Part shown: positions 43,545 through 52,838 of the stretch, piece by piece
How positions within the stretch are numbered: position 1 is the stretch's first letter
Layout: each line of letters begins with the position of its first letter
NCBI GenBank assembly: GCA_026414545.1
Contig: JAOAIU010000028.1
Location: 1 to 64,000, forward strand
Direction: 5' to 3'
Length of the DNA: 64,000 nt
From: Candidatus Saccharicenans sp.
Lineage (GTDB): Bacteria; Acidobacteriota; Aminicenantia; Aminicenantales; Saccharicenantaceae
Notes under the pieces: generated by a model
What the model was told of the DNA's origin: nothing
What the model saw: the letters and a program-made list of their open reading frames with translations, nothing else
The model's database searches: none
Translations under genes and position numbers: made by a program

Positions 43545-45065
43545 ATGAATGAACAGCATGGAAAAAAGGACCGCCAGTTGAAGCTGGTCCAGGAAGAACT
43601 CAGCGACCAGGAGTTAATCCGCCTGGAAAAGTGGCGGAAACTACAGGAAAAGGGACTGGAAGTTTTCCCCCATCGGGCCGAGGTCAGCCATTCCGTTTTC
43701 GAGGTGGTCAGGGATTTCTCCCATTTGAACAAAGAAGAACTGGAAGGAAAAGAATATCGGGTGAAGGTCCCGGGCCGGATCATGACCATTCGCAAGATGG
43801 GCCGGGCCACCTTCTTTCATATTGCCGATTGCCGCCGTCGCCTCCAGGTTTACCTGAGAGAAGATCAGGTCGGCCCGGAAAATTATGACCTGTTTGACCT
43901 GTTTGACATCGGCGACGTGATCCTGGTCGAGGGGCGCTTGTTCCGGACCAGGACCGGTGAGCTGACGGTGCTGGCCGAGAAGTTTTCTTTCCTGGCTAAG
44001 TCTTTTCATCCCCTGCCTGAAAAATGGCACGGCCTGCAGGATGTGGAGCTTCGCTACCGCAAGCGCTACCTGGACCTGATCATGAACCCGGACTCAAGCG
44101 AAACCTTCATGGTCAGGAGCCGAATAGTCAGCAGCCTTCGGAAATTCTTTGACGACCGGGGTTTCCTGGAAGTGGAGACTCCGATGATGCAGGTCATTCC
44201 CGGGGGGGCCCTGGCCAGGCCTTTCAAGACCTTCCACAATGCCCTGGGAATTGACCTCTACCTGAGAATTGCCCCGGAACTCTACCTGAAGCGATTGGTG
44301 GTCGGTGGCCTGGAAAAAGTCTATGAAATTAACCGCAATTTCCGTAACGAGGGTGTAGATTCCCAGCACAACCCCGAGTTCACCATGCTGGAATTCTACC
44401 AGGCTTATATCGACTACAACCAGCTGATGGACCTGACTGAAGAACTCTTCGTCTACCTGGCCCGGGAAATTCACGGGAAAGAAGAGTTTCCCTATGGCGA
44501 GGAGACCATTTCCTTCCGTCGCCCCTGGAAAAGGCTCAAGTTCCAGGATGCTGTTCGGCAGTACAGCGGTCTGGCTCCAGCCAGGTTTGATGACCCCAAG
44601 GCCCTGATAGAATTTGCCTCCACTCTGACTGCCGACCGGAAGCCCACCACTTATGCCAAGGCCCTGGACGTTATCTTCGACAAACTGGTCAAGGAAAAGA
44701 TTGTGCAGCCGACTTTCATCATCAATCCGCCCCGAGAAATTTCCCCGCTGGCCAAGGCCGACCCGACCCGGCCGGAGGAGGCCAGCCGCTTCGAGCTGAT
44801 CATTGCCGGAATGGAGATTGCCAACGCTTTCTCCGAGCTGACCGACCCCTTCGAACAACGGCAGCGCTTCGAAGAGCAGGCGGCTATGAGGCAGACCGGC
44901 GATGAAGAATCGCACCTGGTGGACCTGGATTACGTCGAGGCCCTGGAGTACGGCCTGCCGCCCACCGGCGGCGAGGGCATCGGGATTGACCGGTTGACCA
45001 TGATCCTGGCCAACAGAAAATCGATTCGGGAGGTAATCCTATTTCCTCTCCTTAAACCAAGATGA
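43545..45065 (+). CDS. lysS: Lysyl-tRNA synthetase, class II
   Basis: 506 residues from the ATG at 43545, with AAGAGGTG before it. Class II LysRS: OB-fold anticodon domain (YRVKVPGRIMTIRKMGRATFFHI), motif 1 with MMQVIPGGALARPF, motif 2 YEINRNFRNEGVDSQHNPEFTMLEFYQAY, and motif 3 GGEGIGIDRLTMILA. Charges tRNA-Lys; the CTT tRNA gene is in the same window at 5549. In operon with ribH and nusB. Full length, no anomalies. Confidence 0.96.
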   Translation: MNEQHGKKDRQLKLVQEELSDQELIRLEKWRKLQEKGLEVFPHRAEVSHSVFEVVRDFSHLNKEELEGKEYRVKVPGRIMTIRKMGRATFFHIADCRRRLQVYLREDQVGPENYDLFDLFDIGDVILVEGRLFRTRTGELTVLAEKFSFLAKSFHPLPEKWHGLQDVELRYRKRYLDLIMNPDSSETFMVRSRIVSSLRKFFDDRGFLEVETPMMQVIPGGALARPFKTFHNALGIDLYLRIAPELYLKRLVVGGLEKVYEINRNFRNEGVDSQHNPEFTMLEFYQAYIDYNQLMDLTEELFVYLAREIHGKEEFPYGEETISFRRPWKRLKFQDAVRQYSGLAPARFDDPKALIEFASTLTADRKPTTYAKALDVIFDKLVKEKIVQPTFIINPPREISPLAKADPTRPEEASRFELIIAGMEIANAFSELTDPFEQRQRFEEQAAMRQTGDEESHLVDLDYVEALEYGLPPTGGEGIGIDRLTMILANRKSIREVILFPLLKPR

Positions 45066-45088
45066 GGAAAGGCTGCGGTGAAACCGGC

Positions 45089-46306
45089 ATGAGCTTTGAA
45101 TTATTCCTGGCCCGAAGATACCTGACTGCCAGAAGGAAGCAGGCCTTCATTTCCGTCATCACCTCGGTCTCCATCCTGGGGGTGACCATCGGGGTGATGG
45201 CCCTGGTCATTGCCCTGGCCCTGATTACCGGGTTTCAGGAGGATGTTCAGGACAAGATACTGGGAGCCACTTCCCACCTTATGGTTTCTGACCTCACAGG
45301 ACAGGGATTAAAAAATTATCAAGCGCTAGCCGAAGAAATTCGAAAAATTCCAGAAGTTGAGTCGGTCAGCCCGGTCATTTATAATACCGTACTGATTCTT
45401 GGCCCGGCCCGCAATTCTGGAGCTCTGCTCAAGGGCCTGAATTTTGAGGAAGAAATAAAGGTTTCCCGCTGGCTGGGCAAGTTACTGGCCGGCCAGCTGC
45501 CCGGTCCCGGGAGCGAGGATGAAATAATCCTGGGTAAGGACCTGGCTGCGGCCCTGGGGGTAAGTCCGGGCGACCGGGTGAATGTGCTTATTCCCTCTGG
45601 CCGGCTGACCCCGGTTGGCCTTCTGCCCCGGACCAGGACCTTTCGGGTGAGCGGGCTGTTTGATTCTGGACTTTACGAATTTGACTCGTCAACGGCCCTG
45701 ATTTCCCTGGACCTGGCCCAGAAACTGTACAACCTGCCAGACAGAGTATCCTATCTTCAGGTCAGGATCAGGGATATTTTCCGGGCAGAAAAGGTGGCCG
45801 AAAAGATATACCGGCTGACCACCTCTGGTATTTACGTGACCACCTGGATGGAGCTCAACCGCTCGCTCTTTTCAGCCCTGAAGCTGGAAAAGACCTTGCT
45901 CTTCCTGACCATAACCCTGATCGTGGTGGTGGCTGCTCTGAATATCATTGCCAGCCTGGTGCTCATGGTCATGGAAAAAACCCGCGATATTGGAGTGCTC
46001 ATGGCCATGGGGGCCAGCTCGGCCAGTATCAGGAAAATATTTTTCCTGCAGGGAGCCATCATCGGGGTGGTGGGCACCGTCCTGGGTCTGGCCCTGGGCC
46101 TGGTCTGGTGCTGGCTGGCCAACATATTTAAGCTGATTAAGGTGCCGGTGGACATTTACCAGATTTCCTATGTTCCCTTTCACGCCAAGCCGCTGGACCT
46201 GGCTCTGGTTGTCCTGGTAACCCTGGCCATTACCTTCATTTCCACCATTTTCCCGTCGAGGCGGGCGGCCCGGATCGACCCGGTTCAGGCCTTAAAATAT
46301 GAATAG
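45089..46306 (+). CDS. Lipoprotein-releasing ABC permease, LolC/LolE family
   Basis: 405 residues from ATG at 45089 (N-terminus aligns well with LolC: ELFLARRYLTARRKQAFISVIT...ILGVTIGVMALV). An upstream ATG at 45062 overlaps the lysS stop and cannot be excluded. Four transmembrane helices, large periplasmic domain, C-terminal SLVLMVMEKTRDIGVLMAMGASSASIRKIFFLQGAIIG and FPSRRAARIDPVQALKYE typical of Lol permeases. Only one permease gene is present, so it may act as a homodimer (LolF-like) with LolD. Extracts lipoproteins from the inner membrane for the outer membrane; lolD is next at 15 bases. Confidence 0.9.
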   Translation: MSFELFLARRYLTARRKQAFISVITSVSILGVTIGVMALVIALALITGFQEDVQDKILGATSHLMVSDLTGQGLKNYQALAEEIRKIPEVESVSPVIYNTVLILGPARNSGALLKGLNFEEEIKVSRWLGKLLAGQLPGPGSEDEIILGKDLAAALGVSPGDRVNVLIPSGRLTPVGLLPRTRTFRVSGLFDSGLYEFDSSTALISLDLAQKLYNLPDRVSYLQVRIRDIFRAEKVAEKIYRLTTSGIYVTTWMELNRSLFSALKLEKTLLFLTITLIVVVAALNIIASLVLMVMEKTRDIGVLMAMGASSASIRKIFFLQGAIIGVVGTVLGLALGLVWCWLANIFKLIKVPVDIYQISYVPFHAKPLDLALVVLVTLAITFISTIFPSRRAARIDPVQALKYE

Positions 46307-46321
46307 ATTGGCAGAAGCATC

Positions 46322-47032
46322 ATGGTAACTGAAAATAACCAGGTCATCATCAGGACAGAAAACCTGGGCAAGGCTTACCCGTTGCCCGGAAACGAATGGC
46401 TGCGGGTTTTTGAGGGCATTGATTTTGAACTCCGGGCTGGAGAACTGGCCGCGGTCATGGGGGTGTCTGGAGTCGGGAAGACCACCTTTCTTAACATAAT
46501 TGGCGGTCTGGACCGGCCGACTGAAGGTAAGGTCTTCGTTCGCGGGCAGAATCTCTGGGAGAAGACTCCGAGTGAGATTGCCCTGCTCAGGAATAGATAC
46601 ATCGGGTTCGTCTTTCAATTTTACCATCTGCTGCCTGAATTTTCGGCCCTGGAAAACGTGGCCATACCGCTGCTGATTGCCGGCAGGGACCGGGAAGAGG
46701 CCCTGGAACAGGCCGCCCGGGCTCTGGAAGAAGTTGGCATGAGCGGCCGGGCCACCGCCCGCCCGGCCCAGCTTTCAGGAGGCGAGCAGCAAAGGGTGGC
46801 CGTGGCCAGGGCCCTGGTGGCCGGGCCGGGTTTGTTGCTGGCAGATGAGCCCACCGGCAACCTGGACTGGAAAACAGGGGAGAAGATCTTGCGATTGATA
46901 ATCGACCTGCACCAGAAGAAGGGCCTGTCGTCGATAATCGTCACTCATAACGAGAGAATAGCCCGTTTCTGCCATAAGGCTTACCTGCTGGAAGCCGGAC
47001 AGATGAAACTTTTAGAGGGTGCGGTTGGTTAA
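46322..47032 (+). CDS. lolD: Lipoprotein-releasing ABC transporter ATPase
   Basis: 236 residues. Walker A GVSGVGKTTFLN, signature LSGGEQQRVAVARAL, Walker B LLLADEPTGNLD, then THNERIA (H-loop). The MacB/LolD-type subfamily is recognised by DEPTGNLD and the N-terminal ENLGKAYPLP. It powers the LolC/E permease encoded immediately upstream. Because the MacB-type permease pair at 34477-36965 lacks an ATPase, this protein might serve it as well (inference). Followed by bamA after 84 bases. Confidence 0.93.
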   Translation: MVTENNQVIIRTENLGKAYPLPGNEWLRVFEGIDFELRAGELAAVMGVSGVGKTTFLNIIGGLDRPTEGKVFVRGQNLWEKTPSEIALLRNRYIGFVFQFYHLLPEFSALENVAIPLLIAGRDREEALEQAARALEEVGMSGRATARPAQLSGGEQQRVAVARALVAGPGLLLADEPTGNLDWKTGEKILRLIIDLHQKKGLSSIIVTHNERIARFCHKAYLLEAGQMKLLEGAVG

Positions 47033-47084
47033 TAGATTTATGAAGCCCATGGCCGCAGAAAAATACCCGGCCCGACCTGACTCT

Positions 47085-47113
47085 TTGAAAAATGGCCGGC
47101 GATATGGTATAAA
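47085..47113 (+). promoter_or_regulatory. bamA promoter, nearly at the start codon
   Basis: TTGAAA (47085-47090), 17-base spacer, TATAAA (47108-47113). The predicted transcription start is near 47120, i.e. at the ATG of bamA (47117 or 47123). No RBS lies before either ATG, so the message may be leaderless. Confidence 0.6.
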
Positions 47114-47116
47114 GTT

Positions 47117-49438
47117 ATGTCAATGAGAAGACTCAGCCTGGTTATATTCATATTATTTGTCATTTCATCGGCCACCTTGTCTGCCCAGCAGATTATCGAG
47201 AAAATAGAAGTGGTCGGCAACAACCGCATCTCCCAGGAAACCATCATCTACTACCTTTCTTCGCGCGAGGGTGATTACTACAACGAGGCCCTCCTGAAGA
47301 AGGATTTCAAGGTTCTGTGGTCGACCGGATTTTTCTCCAACCTCCGGATAGAGGAACAGGACGGAACCAGGGGTAAAATCATCAGGATTTTCGTCGAGGA
47401 AAACCCGGTCATCAAGAACGTGGTTTTCCGGACGGGAAAGAAGGTTAAAGAAAGCGATATCGTCAACAAGCTCAAAGAGAAGGACGAATACATTGCTGCC
47501 CATTCACACTATAACCCGTTCCGGGTTCAGAAAGCTAAAAAGACAATAAAAGAGCTCCTTGAGGATAAAGGGTTGCAGGCCGCCAGAATAGATGCCGAGC
47601 TGGTGACCAGGGCCAACAATGAAGTGGACCTGGTGTTTAGGATCGATGAAGGAGCCAGGTTGCGGGTGGGGGAGGTGGTTTTTGTCGGCCGGACCAAAAT
47701 TCCCGACAGCTTCCTGGTGGAGGCGATGAAGGATAATCGCCAGCACAGTCTTTTCAATTGGATTGCCAACAAGGACGTTTTCAAGAAAAACAAGCTGGAA
47801 GAGAATCTGGCCGAGATCAAGAAGAGGCTCCAGGAATATGGCTACATGGAGGCCAGCGTCGGCGAGCCCCGGTTGGAGGAGATAACCAAAAAGAACGTCC
47901 TGTTCAGCAAGCAAAAAATGATGCGGATTATCATCCCGGTGGACCCGGGCCACGTTTACCGCACCGGCGAAATCAAAATCGAAGGCAACAAGTTCTTCAC
48001 CACCAAATACCTGCAGAGTCTGATCAAACTACAGCCGGGGGATATATACAGTTCCAAGAAGAGAGAAAAAACCGTTGAGTCCATGGGGGAGAGCTATCGC
48101 AATTTTGCCTTTCTCTATGCCCAGATCATCCCGGTTGAAAACCTCGATCCCAAGAAGAAAGTGGTCAACGTGACCTTCAACATCCAGGAAGGGGAAGTGG
48201 CTTTCCTGAGGCGCCTGGAATTCAAGGGTAACACCTTCACTAAGGACAAGGTGCTTCGCCGGGAATTCCTGATGCGCGAGGGCGACCGCTTCAGCCTGGC
48301 CGTCTTCAAAGACAGTCTGTTGAGACTCAAACAGCTCGGGTTGGTTGACGTGGAGAAGGAGCCAGACATCAAGCCCGACCCGGAGAATCCTACCCAGATA
48401 GATGTCAACCTGAACGTCAAGGAGCTGCAGCGGAACAACATTCAGTTTACAGCCGGTTACAGCGGCTATGAGGGCACTTTCGTGGCCTTCAGCTATTCCA
48501 CGGTGAATTTCCTGGGAACCGGGGAAACCCTGGACTTGACCCTGCAGCACGGTAAGAGAGTCAAGAATTATAGCTTCGGGATGAGCCAGCCCTACATTTT
48601 CGACAAGCCGATGACCTTAGGCTTCAACGTATTCGACCGGAAGATTACGATTCCCTATCTATACAACCAGTTTGCCAAAGGGATCACTCTGAGCTACGGG
48701 ACCAGGCTTTATGGTTACCTGAGGTTCAATCTGAGCTACAGCTTCCAGAAGCAGATCTTGGAAATTCCAAGTTATGGGGATGAAGAAGGACAACAATATT
48801 ATTACAATCCATATTTTTATCCTGGAAAATACTTTGTTAGTGCCCTGGAACCCGTTCTTTACCAGTCGACCATAGATAGTCCCCTGACTCCCAGCCGGGG
48901 CACGATGTACACCGTGGCCTTCAGGTATGCCGGCAACTTCCTGGGGGGCGATGTCCATCTCTACCGGCCGAGGTTCGAGTTTGCCCGCTACCAGCCACTG
49001 TGGGGGAATCATGTGCTGGGAATTCATGTTGAGTACCAGTTCATCAAACCCATCGGCAACCATGAGGTGCCCTACTGGGAAAGGTTCTTCCTGGGTGGCG
49101 AACAGTCAGTCCGGGGTTATGAGTATTATACCATCGGCCCGCGGGACGAAAAGAACATCCTGATCGGCGGAGTGAAGTCGCTAATCTTCAATCTGGAGTA
49201 CATAGTCCCCCTGGGTGGACCGCTCTACGGCATACTGTTCTATGACGTGGGCAATGCCCTGCTTCAGTCTGAAAAGTTCAGCCCCAAGAATATGTACAGC
49301 TCGGCCGGACTGGAAGTTCGGGTATTTGTGCCGGCCCTCCGGGTGCCCTTCCGGCTGATCTTCGCTTTCAACAACCGGAAAATTTACGTGGACGATTCTA
49401 ATTTTGCCTTCCGCTTTGCGGTCGGCACCACCTTCTGA
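47117..49438 (+). CDS. bamA: Outer membrane protein assembly factor BamA
   Basis: 773 residues. Signal peptide (LSLVIFILFVISSATLSA), then five POTRA domains (residues about 25-420; IEKIEVVGNNRISQETI opens POTRA1, LEFKGNTFTKDKVLRREFL opens POTRA5), and a 16-strand barrel ending in Phe (AVGTTF). The conserved VRGY motif of loop 6 is present in GGEQSVRGYEYY. It folds and inserts beta-barrel proteins into the outer membrane. Skp follows downstream, a common order. No RBS is visible at the ATG; the promoter described above would make the message leaderless. Confidence 0.95.
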   Translation: MSMRRLSLVIFILFVISSATLSAQQIIEKIEVVGNNRISQETIIYYLSSREGDYYNEALLKKDFKVLWSTGFFSNLRIEEQDGTRGKIIRIFVEENPVIKNVVFRTGKKVKESDIVNKLKEKDEYIAAHSHYNPFRVQKAKKTIKELLEDKGLQAARIDAELVTRANNEVDLVFRIDEGARLRVGEVVFVGRTKIPDSFLVEAMKDNRQHSLFNWIANKDVFKKNKLEENLAEIKKRLQEYGYMEASVGEPRLEEITKKNVLFSKQKMMRIIIPVDPGHVYRTGEIKIEGNKFFTTKYLQSLIKLQPGDIYSSKKREKTVESMGESYRNFAFLYAQIIPVENLDPKKKVVNVTFNIQEGEVAFLRRLEFKGNTFTKDKVLRREFLMREGDRFSLAVFKDSLLRLKQLGLVDVEKEPDIKPDPENPTQIDVNLNVKELQRNNIQFTAGYSGYEGTFVAFSYSTVNFLGTGETLDLTLQHGKRVKNYSFGMSQPYIFDKPMTLGFNVFDRKITIPYLYNQFAKGITLSYGTRLYGYLRFNLSYSFQKQILEIPSYGDEEGQQYYYNPYFYPGKYFVSALEPVLYQSTIDSPLTPSRGTMYTVAFRYAGNFLGGDVHLYRPRFEFARYQPLWGNHVLGIHVEYQFIKPIGNHEVPYWERFFLGGEQSVRGYEYYTIGPRDEKNILIGGVKSLIFNLEYIVPLGGPLYGILFYDVGNALLQSEKFSPKNMYSSAGLEVRVFVPALRVPFRLIFAFNNRKIYVDDSNFAFRFAVGTTF

Positions 49439-49510
49439 GGTGCGAAATCCCTTTATCTTTTGCTCGGAAAAGTGTAAAATTATTCACTATTAATTTTAGG
49501 AGGATTGGAA

Positions 49511-50047
49511 ATGCGCAGAATACTGACGACGGTTATGCTCCTGGCAGTTTTGTTGATTGCCGGCAGCCACCTGGCCCTGGCCCAGCAGGCCCTCAAGGTC
49601 GGGGTGATCAATTCCCAGGAAATCCTGGAAAAGTCGGCTGAAGGCAAGAAAGCCATCGCCCAGCTTGAAGAAAAGAATAAGAAGACCCAGCAGGACCTGG
49701 CCAAACTGGATGACCAGATCAGGCAGCTGGAAAGCCGGCTGAGCACCCAGCAGCTGACTATGACCCAGGAAGCCATTCTGTCGCTGAGCGTTGACCTGGA
49801 CCGCAAGAGAACCGAAAGACAGAGGATGGCTGAGGATGCCCAGAAGGACATGCAGGAACTCACCCAGAGACTCTACATGCGAATTCAGGGAGAGGTCATG
49901 CCCATCATCAATAAGCTCGGACAGGAAAAAGGACTGGACCTGATCCTGGACCTCAGGGAGAGTGGCGTGCTCTATTTCTCCCCGGCCGTGGACCTGACCC
50001 AGGAAGTCATCAAGAGGTACGACGCCAGCAAGGCCCCGGCCAAGTAA
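49511..50047 (+). CDS. OmpH/Skp-like periplasmic chaperone
   Basis: 178 residues from ATG at 49511 with AGGAGG eight bases before; TTG at 49505 overlaps that RBS region. Signal peptide (LTTVMLLAVLLIAGSHLALAQ), then the beta-strand VGVINSQEILEKSAEGKKA, long coiled-coil arms (about residues 55-135), and GLDLILDLRESGVLYFSPAVDLTQEVIKRYD at the end, as in Skp. It keeps unfolded barrels soluble in the periplasm and feeds BamA. A TAAAAT -10-like element sits at 49475. fabZ follows after 21 bases. Confidence 0.9.
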   Translation: MRRILTTVMLLAVLLIAGSHLALAQQALKVGVINSQEILEKSAEGKKAIAQLEEKNKKTQQDLAKLDDQIRQLESRLSTQQLTMTQEAILSLSVDLDRKRTERQRMAEDAQKDMQELTQRLYMRIQGEVMPIINKLGQEKGLDLILDLRESGVLYFSPAVDLTQEVIKRYDASKAPAK

Positions 50048-50068
50048 GTTGTTCTGAACCTTGATTCC

Positions 50069-50500
50069 ATGAACTCAGAACAGATTGAGAAATGGTTACC
50101 ACACCGGTACCCGTTTCTTCTGGTGGATAGGGTGCTGGAACTGAAGCCGGGAGAGAGTATTCTGGCCCTTAAAAACGTCACCTATAATGAACCTTTCTTC
50201 ACCGGGCATTTCCCGGGACTTAAGCTGATGCCCGGGGTGCTAATCGTAGAAGCCCTGGCCCAGGCCGGAGGCATACTTCTCTACCATTCGCTGCCGGAAC
50301 CGGAAACTGTGGTCATGGTCCTGAGCAAGATAGAAGAAGCCAAGTTCAGGAAACCGGTGGTTCCCGGCGACCAGCTGAAACTTTCGGTTCAGATGCTCCG
50401 TCATAAAGCCGGTTTTTATTATTTTTCAGCTCAGGCCACGGTCGACGGAGAAGTGGTGGCTGAGGGTAAACTCACGGCTGGTTTGATGAAAAAAAAATAA
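50069..50500 (+). CDS. fabZ: 3-hydroxyacyl-ACP dehydratase
   Basis: 143 residues. [13 protein letters not shown] at the N-terminus and [21 protein letters not shown] with the active-site His and Glu. Dehydrates 3-hydroxyacyl-ACP in fatty-acid synthesis; hot-dog fold. In many Gram-negative bacteria fabZ sits between lpxD and lpxA after skp; here both are absent and the operon ends with a terminator. No strong RBS is visible. Confidence 0.95.
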   Translation: MNSEQIEKWLPHRYPFLLVDRVLELKPGESILALKNVTYNEPFFTGHFPGLKLMPGVLIVEALAQAGGILLYHSLPEPETVVMVLSKIEEAKFRKPVVPGDQLKLSVQMLRHKAGFYYFSAQATVDGEVVAEGKLTAGLMKKK

Positions 50501-50542
50501 ACCGGATGAGGGCAGATAACCCTCATCCGGTTCTTATTCTTT
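50490..50542. terminator. Bidirectional terminator between fabZ and the LolA-like gene
   Basis: 13-bp perfect stem: AACCGGATGAGGG (50500-50512) and CCCTCATCCGGTT (50520-50532), 7-base loop. T-rich on the plus side (CTTATTCTTTT) and A-rich before it (AAAAAAAT), so it can stop transcription from both directions; the flanking genes converge. Confidence 0.92.
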
Positions 50543-50579
50543 TCCCGCCTTGTTTTCCTTGACCCCGTAAGTAACCCGA

Positions 50580-51311
50580 TTACTTCAGCACGAAAAGTGA
50601 ATCATCCAGGCCGGTGTTGTAGACAATTTCGTTGATGGTCATTCTTGCGAATTCGACGCCACCCTGGAAGATGGTGATCGAGAAGGCGGCCATGGTGCCG
50701 TTAACTTTCCTGTAGTCTGATAAAACCTGAACGGCCTCAATTTCGCCTCCGCTGGGGCTCAGGGCCTTGCTCCTGTTCTTGTAGGGCAGAAAGGTGGAGG
50801 CATCCACATAGACGGTGGCCGTGTCGCCATTGGCAAACTTCTGTTCCAGGACATGGCAAACCTTTCCATCTACTTCTTCTTTACCTTTATAGGTGTAAGT
50901 GATGCCGAATTTTTCGGGGTGAAGGAGAGAGTCATTACCCAGGGCCTGCCGCCTCATCTGTTCGGCCTGGTCGGGAGGTAGCTCTATAACTTCCCCGGTC
51001 TGAGGATTAGTAACCTTAGCTTTCTCACCGTCATAGACCTGAACCATGCTCATGCCCATGACTTCTAGTTCCAGGCGATATTTGTCAGGCTCCTTCAGGT
51101 ACATGGTAAACGGCGAGCTCATACCAAACTGGATAATTTCCATGGTGCCGCTCAACCTGGTATCCTTGATGCCGGCCAGGGTTTCGCGTCCGCCCAGGGC
51201 CTTGATCATGTTGTCCAGTATGTCTTTTTCGGTCTGGGCCAGGGCTGGAAGAGTAAGAGCCGCCAGCACCAGCAGCACCAGGGAATAAGTCAGGATTCTT
51301 TTGGCTTTCAT
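50580..51311 (-). CDS. LolA-like outer membrane lipoprotein-sorting family protein
   Basis: 243 residues. Signal peptide (LTYSLVLLVLAALTLPALAQ) then a single beta-rich domain of the LolA/LppX type: ILDNMIKALGGRETLAGIKD, RLSGTMEI, MYLKEPDKYRLELEVMGMSMVQVYDGEKAKVTNPQTGEV and VDASTFLPYKNR. In this family the fold binds acyl chains or lipoproteins in the periplasm. Canonical LolA is about 180-200 residues; this is longer, like the 'outer membrane lipoprotein-sorting protein' group. AGGAGG precedes the ATG. It faces the bam/lol region and may add to lipoprotein transport; not proven. Confidence 0.7.
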   Translation of the reverse strand: MKAKRILTYSLVLLVLAALTLPALAQTEKDILDNMIKALGGRETLAGIKDTRLSGTMEIIQFGMSSPFTMYLKEPDKYRLELEVMGMSMVQVYDGEKAKVTNPQTGEVIELPPDQAEQMRRQALGNDSLLHPEKFGITYTYKGKEEVDGKVCHVLEQKFANGDTATVYVDASTFLPYKNRSKALSPSGGEIEAVQVLSDYRKVNGTMAAFSITIFQGGVEFARMTINEIVYNTGLDDSLFVLK

Positions 51312-51388
51312 GCTTTCCTCCTGTATCGTCAGTCAAGATTATACAGAATTGATACGGAAAAGGATAGCAAAAGTTCAGCCGGCAGATA

Positions 51389-51431
51389 GGGGGGTGAGGG
51401 ATTTTTGAAAAAATCACCCCCCGCGGTGATT
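51389..51431. promoter_or_regulatory. Inverted repeats between the LolA-like and diguanylate cyclase genes
   Basis: GGGGGGTGA (51389-51397) and TCACCCCCC (51414-51422) are perfect 9-bp arms around an A/T centre. Overlapping them, AATCACC (51412-51418) and GGTGATT (51425-51431) form a second inverted repeat with 6-base spacing, the same half-site as at 3017. An operator or a transcript hairpin. Confidence 0.45.
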
Positions 51432-51482
51432 GCCTTTGGACCTTTTTTATCTTATTTTATGCTCAAAACAAGGCGTAAGATT

Positions 51483-52739
51483 ATGATCTGGGACAGCCAG
51501 GAAGACAGGTATAAGCTTATCTTCGACACCGTGCCCACCCCTGCCCTTTTGCTGGACCTTGACGACAATATTGAGGATTTTAATGACAGTTGTCTGGAAT
51601 ATTTTCCCAACCCTGAATTTCATCAGGTATTATACGGGAGCAAGGTTCCGGTCTCGCGGGTCTTCCCCTGGCTGTTAAATTCACTTTCTGCTCTGCACTC
51701 CGGTAATTCCAGAGAATTGACCTTTGAGCAGCAGATCATATCTGATAAGGGCCGGATTATCTTCCAGGTCAGGGTTAAAAAAATTCTAGACCCCTTCGAT
51801 AACCACCGCAGCACCCTGGTGGTAATGAATGACATCACCACCATCGTCGAGGCTGAAGAAAAGGTCAAGAGGGCCCGGGATTTTTACCTGACCCTGTTTG
51901 AAGAGTTCCCGGCCATGATCTGGCGAGCCGGGACCGACGGCCGGTTTGACTATTTCAACCGAGCCTGGCTGACCTTTACCGGCCGGACGTTAGAAGAAGA
52001 AGCCGGCCTGGGCTGGCTTCAGAATCTGACCGAGGCCGACAAGAAAAGATTCCAGCTCAGTTATGAGTCCGCCCTGCAGAACAGAAGACCTTTTGAGGTT
52101 GAGTTCCGGATGAGACGGTTTGACGGTCAGGTCCGATGGGTCCTGTGTGTTGGCCGCCCCTTCAACGGGTTGGACGGAGAGTTCGCCGGGTTTATCGGTT
52201 CCTGCTATGACATCACCGAGAGAAAAAACCAGGAAGAGCAGCTGGCTTACCAGGCCTTGCACGACCCCTTGACCGGTCTACCCAACCGCCGCATGCTGGA
52301 AGTTATCCTGCCCCGGTTGATCGAGGAAAGTGAGCAGGGCAAGTTCAGCGCCCTGTTCTTCATCGACCTCGATAATTTCAAACTGGTAAACGATAATTTC
52401 GGGCACCACGTTGGCGACAGCCTGCTGGTGGAGCTGGGGCGCCTGATTCAGAAGCAATTACGTTCCACCGACAGGCTGATTCGCCTGGGTGGTGATGAGT
52501 TTGCCATCCTGCTGGATGGCGTCCAGAGAAGGGAAGCCGAGTTGATTGCCGCCCGGCTCCTGGAAAGCGTGGCCGATTACCAGTTTGTCACCCCCCAGAA
52601 ATCATTCAACCTATTTCTTAGCATCGGTGTGGCCATGATAACAGGCCGGGTCGACCAGGAAATAATCATGTCCAGGGCTGACACGGCCATGTATCAAGCC
52701 AAGGAGCGCGGGGGGAACCAGTACGTTATTTATGATTGA
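51483..52739 (+). CDS. PAS-PAS-GGDEF diguanylate cyclase
   Basis: 418 residues from ATG at 51483, chosen because the longer frame (TTG 51405) begins inside the inverted repeat; AAGG lies upstream. Residues about 1-120 hold a PAS-like domain (YKLIFDTVPTPALLLDL), about 125-245 a second PAS/PAC (FEEFPAMIWRAGTDGRFDYFNRAW...FIGSCYDITERK), then GGDEF: DPLTGLPNRRML, DLDNFKLVNDNFGHHVGD and RLGGDEFAILL. An RxxD product-inhibition site (RSTD) sits five residues before GGDEF. Cytoplasmic; makes cyclic di-GMP. It has no EAL domain. Sensing ligand unknown. The only obvious signalling protein in the window. Confidence 0.9.
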   Translation: MIWDSQEDRYKLIFDTVPTPALLLDLDDNIEDFNDSCLEYFPNPEFHQVLYGSKVPVSRVFPWLLNSLSALHSGNSRELTFEQQIISDKGRIIFQVRVKKILDPFDNHRSTLVVMNDITTIVEAEEKVKRARDFYLTLFEEFPAMIWRAGTDGRFDYFNRAWLTFTGRTLEEEAGLGWLQNLTEADKKRFQLSYESALQNRRPFEVEFRMRRFDGQVRWVLCVGRPFNGLDGEFAGFIGSCYDITERKNQEEQLAYQALHDPLTGLPNRRMLEVILPRLIEESEQGKFSALFFIDLDNFKLVNDNFGHHVGDSLLVELGRLIQKQLRSTDRLIRLGGDEFAILLDGVQRREAELIAARLLESVADYQFVTPQKSFNLFLSIGVAMITGRVDQEIIMSRADTAMYQAKERGGNQYVIYD

Positions 52740-52838
52740 GGCCGCTTGGCTCATCCGGTCAGGTTTCTGATTCTATCATTTTAGTCTTTATTTACATTGG
52801 GTGCTGTATTAAAATTGGGCTCGAAAGCAGGAGCAGCC

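Noticed and set aside
51405-51482. Longer N-terminus of the diguanylate cyclase from TTG
   Set aside because: The TTG lies inside the inverted repeat and the added residues match no PAS domain; kept only as an alternative.
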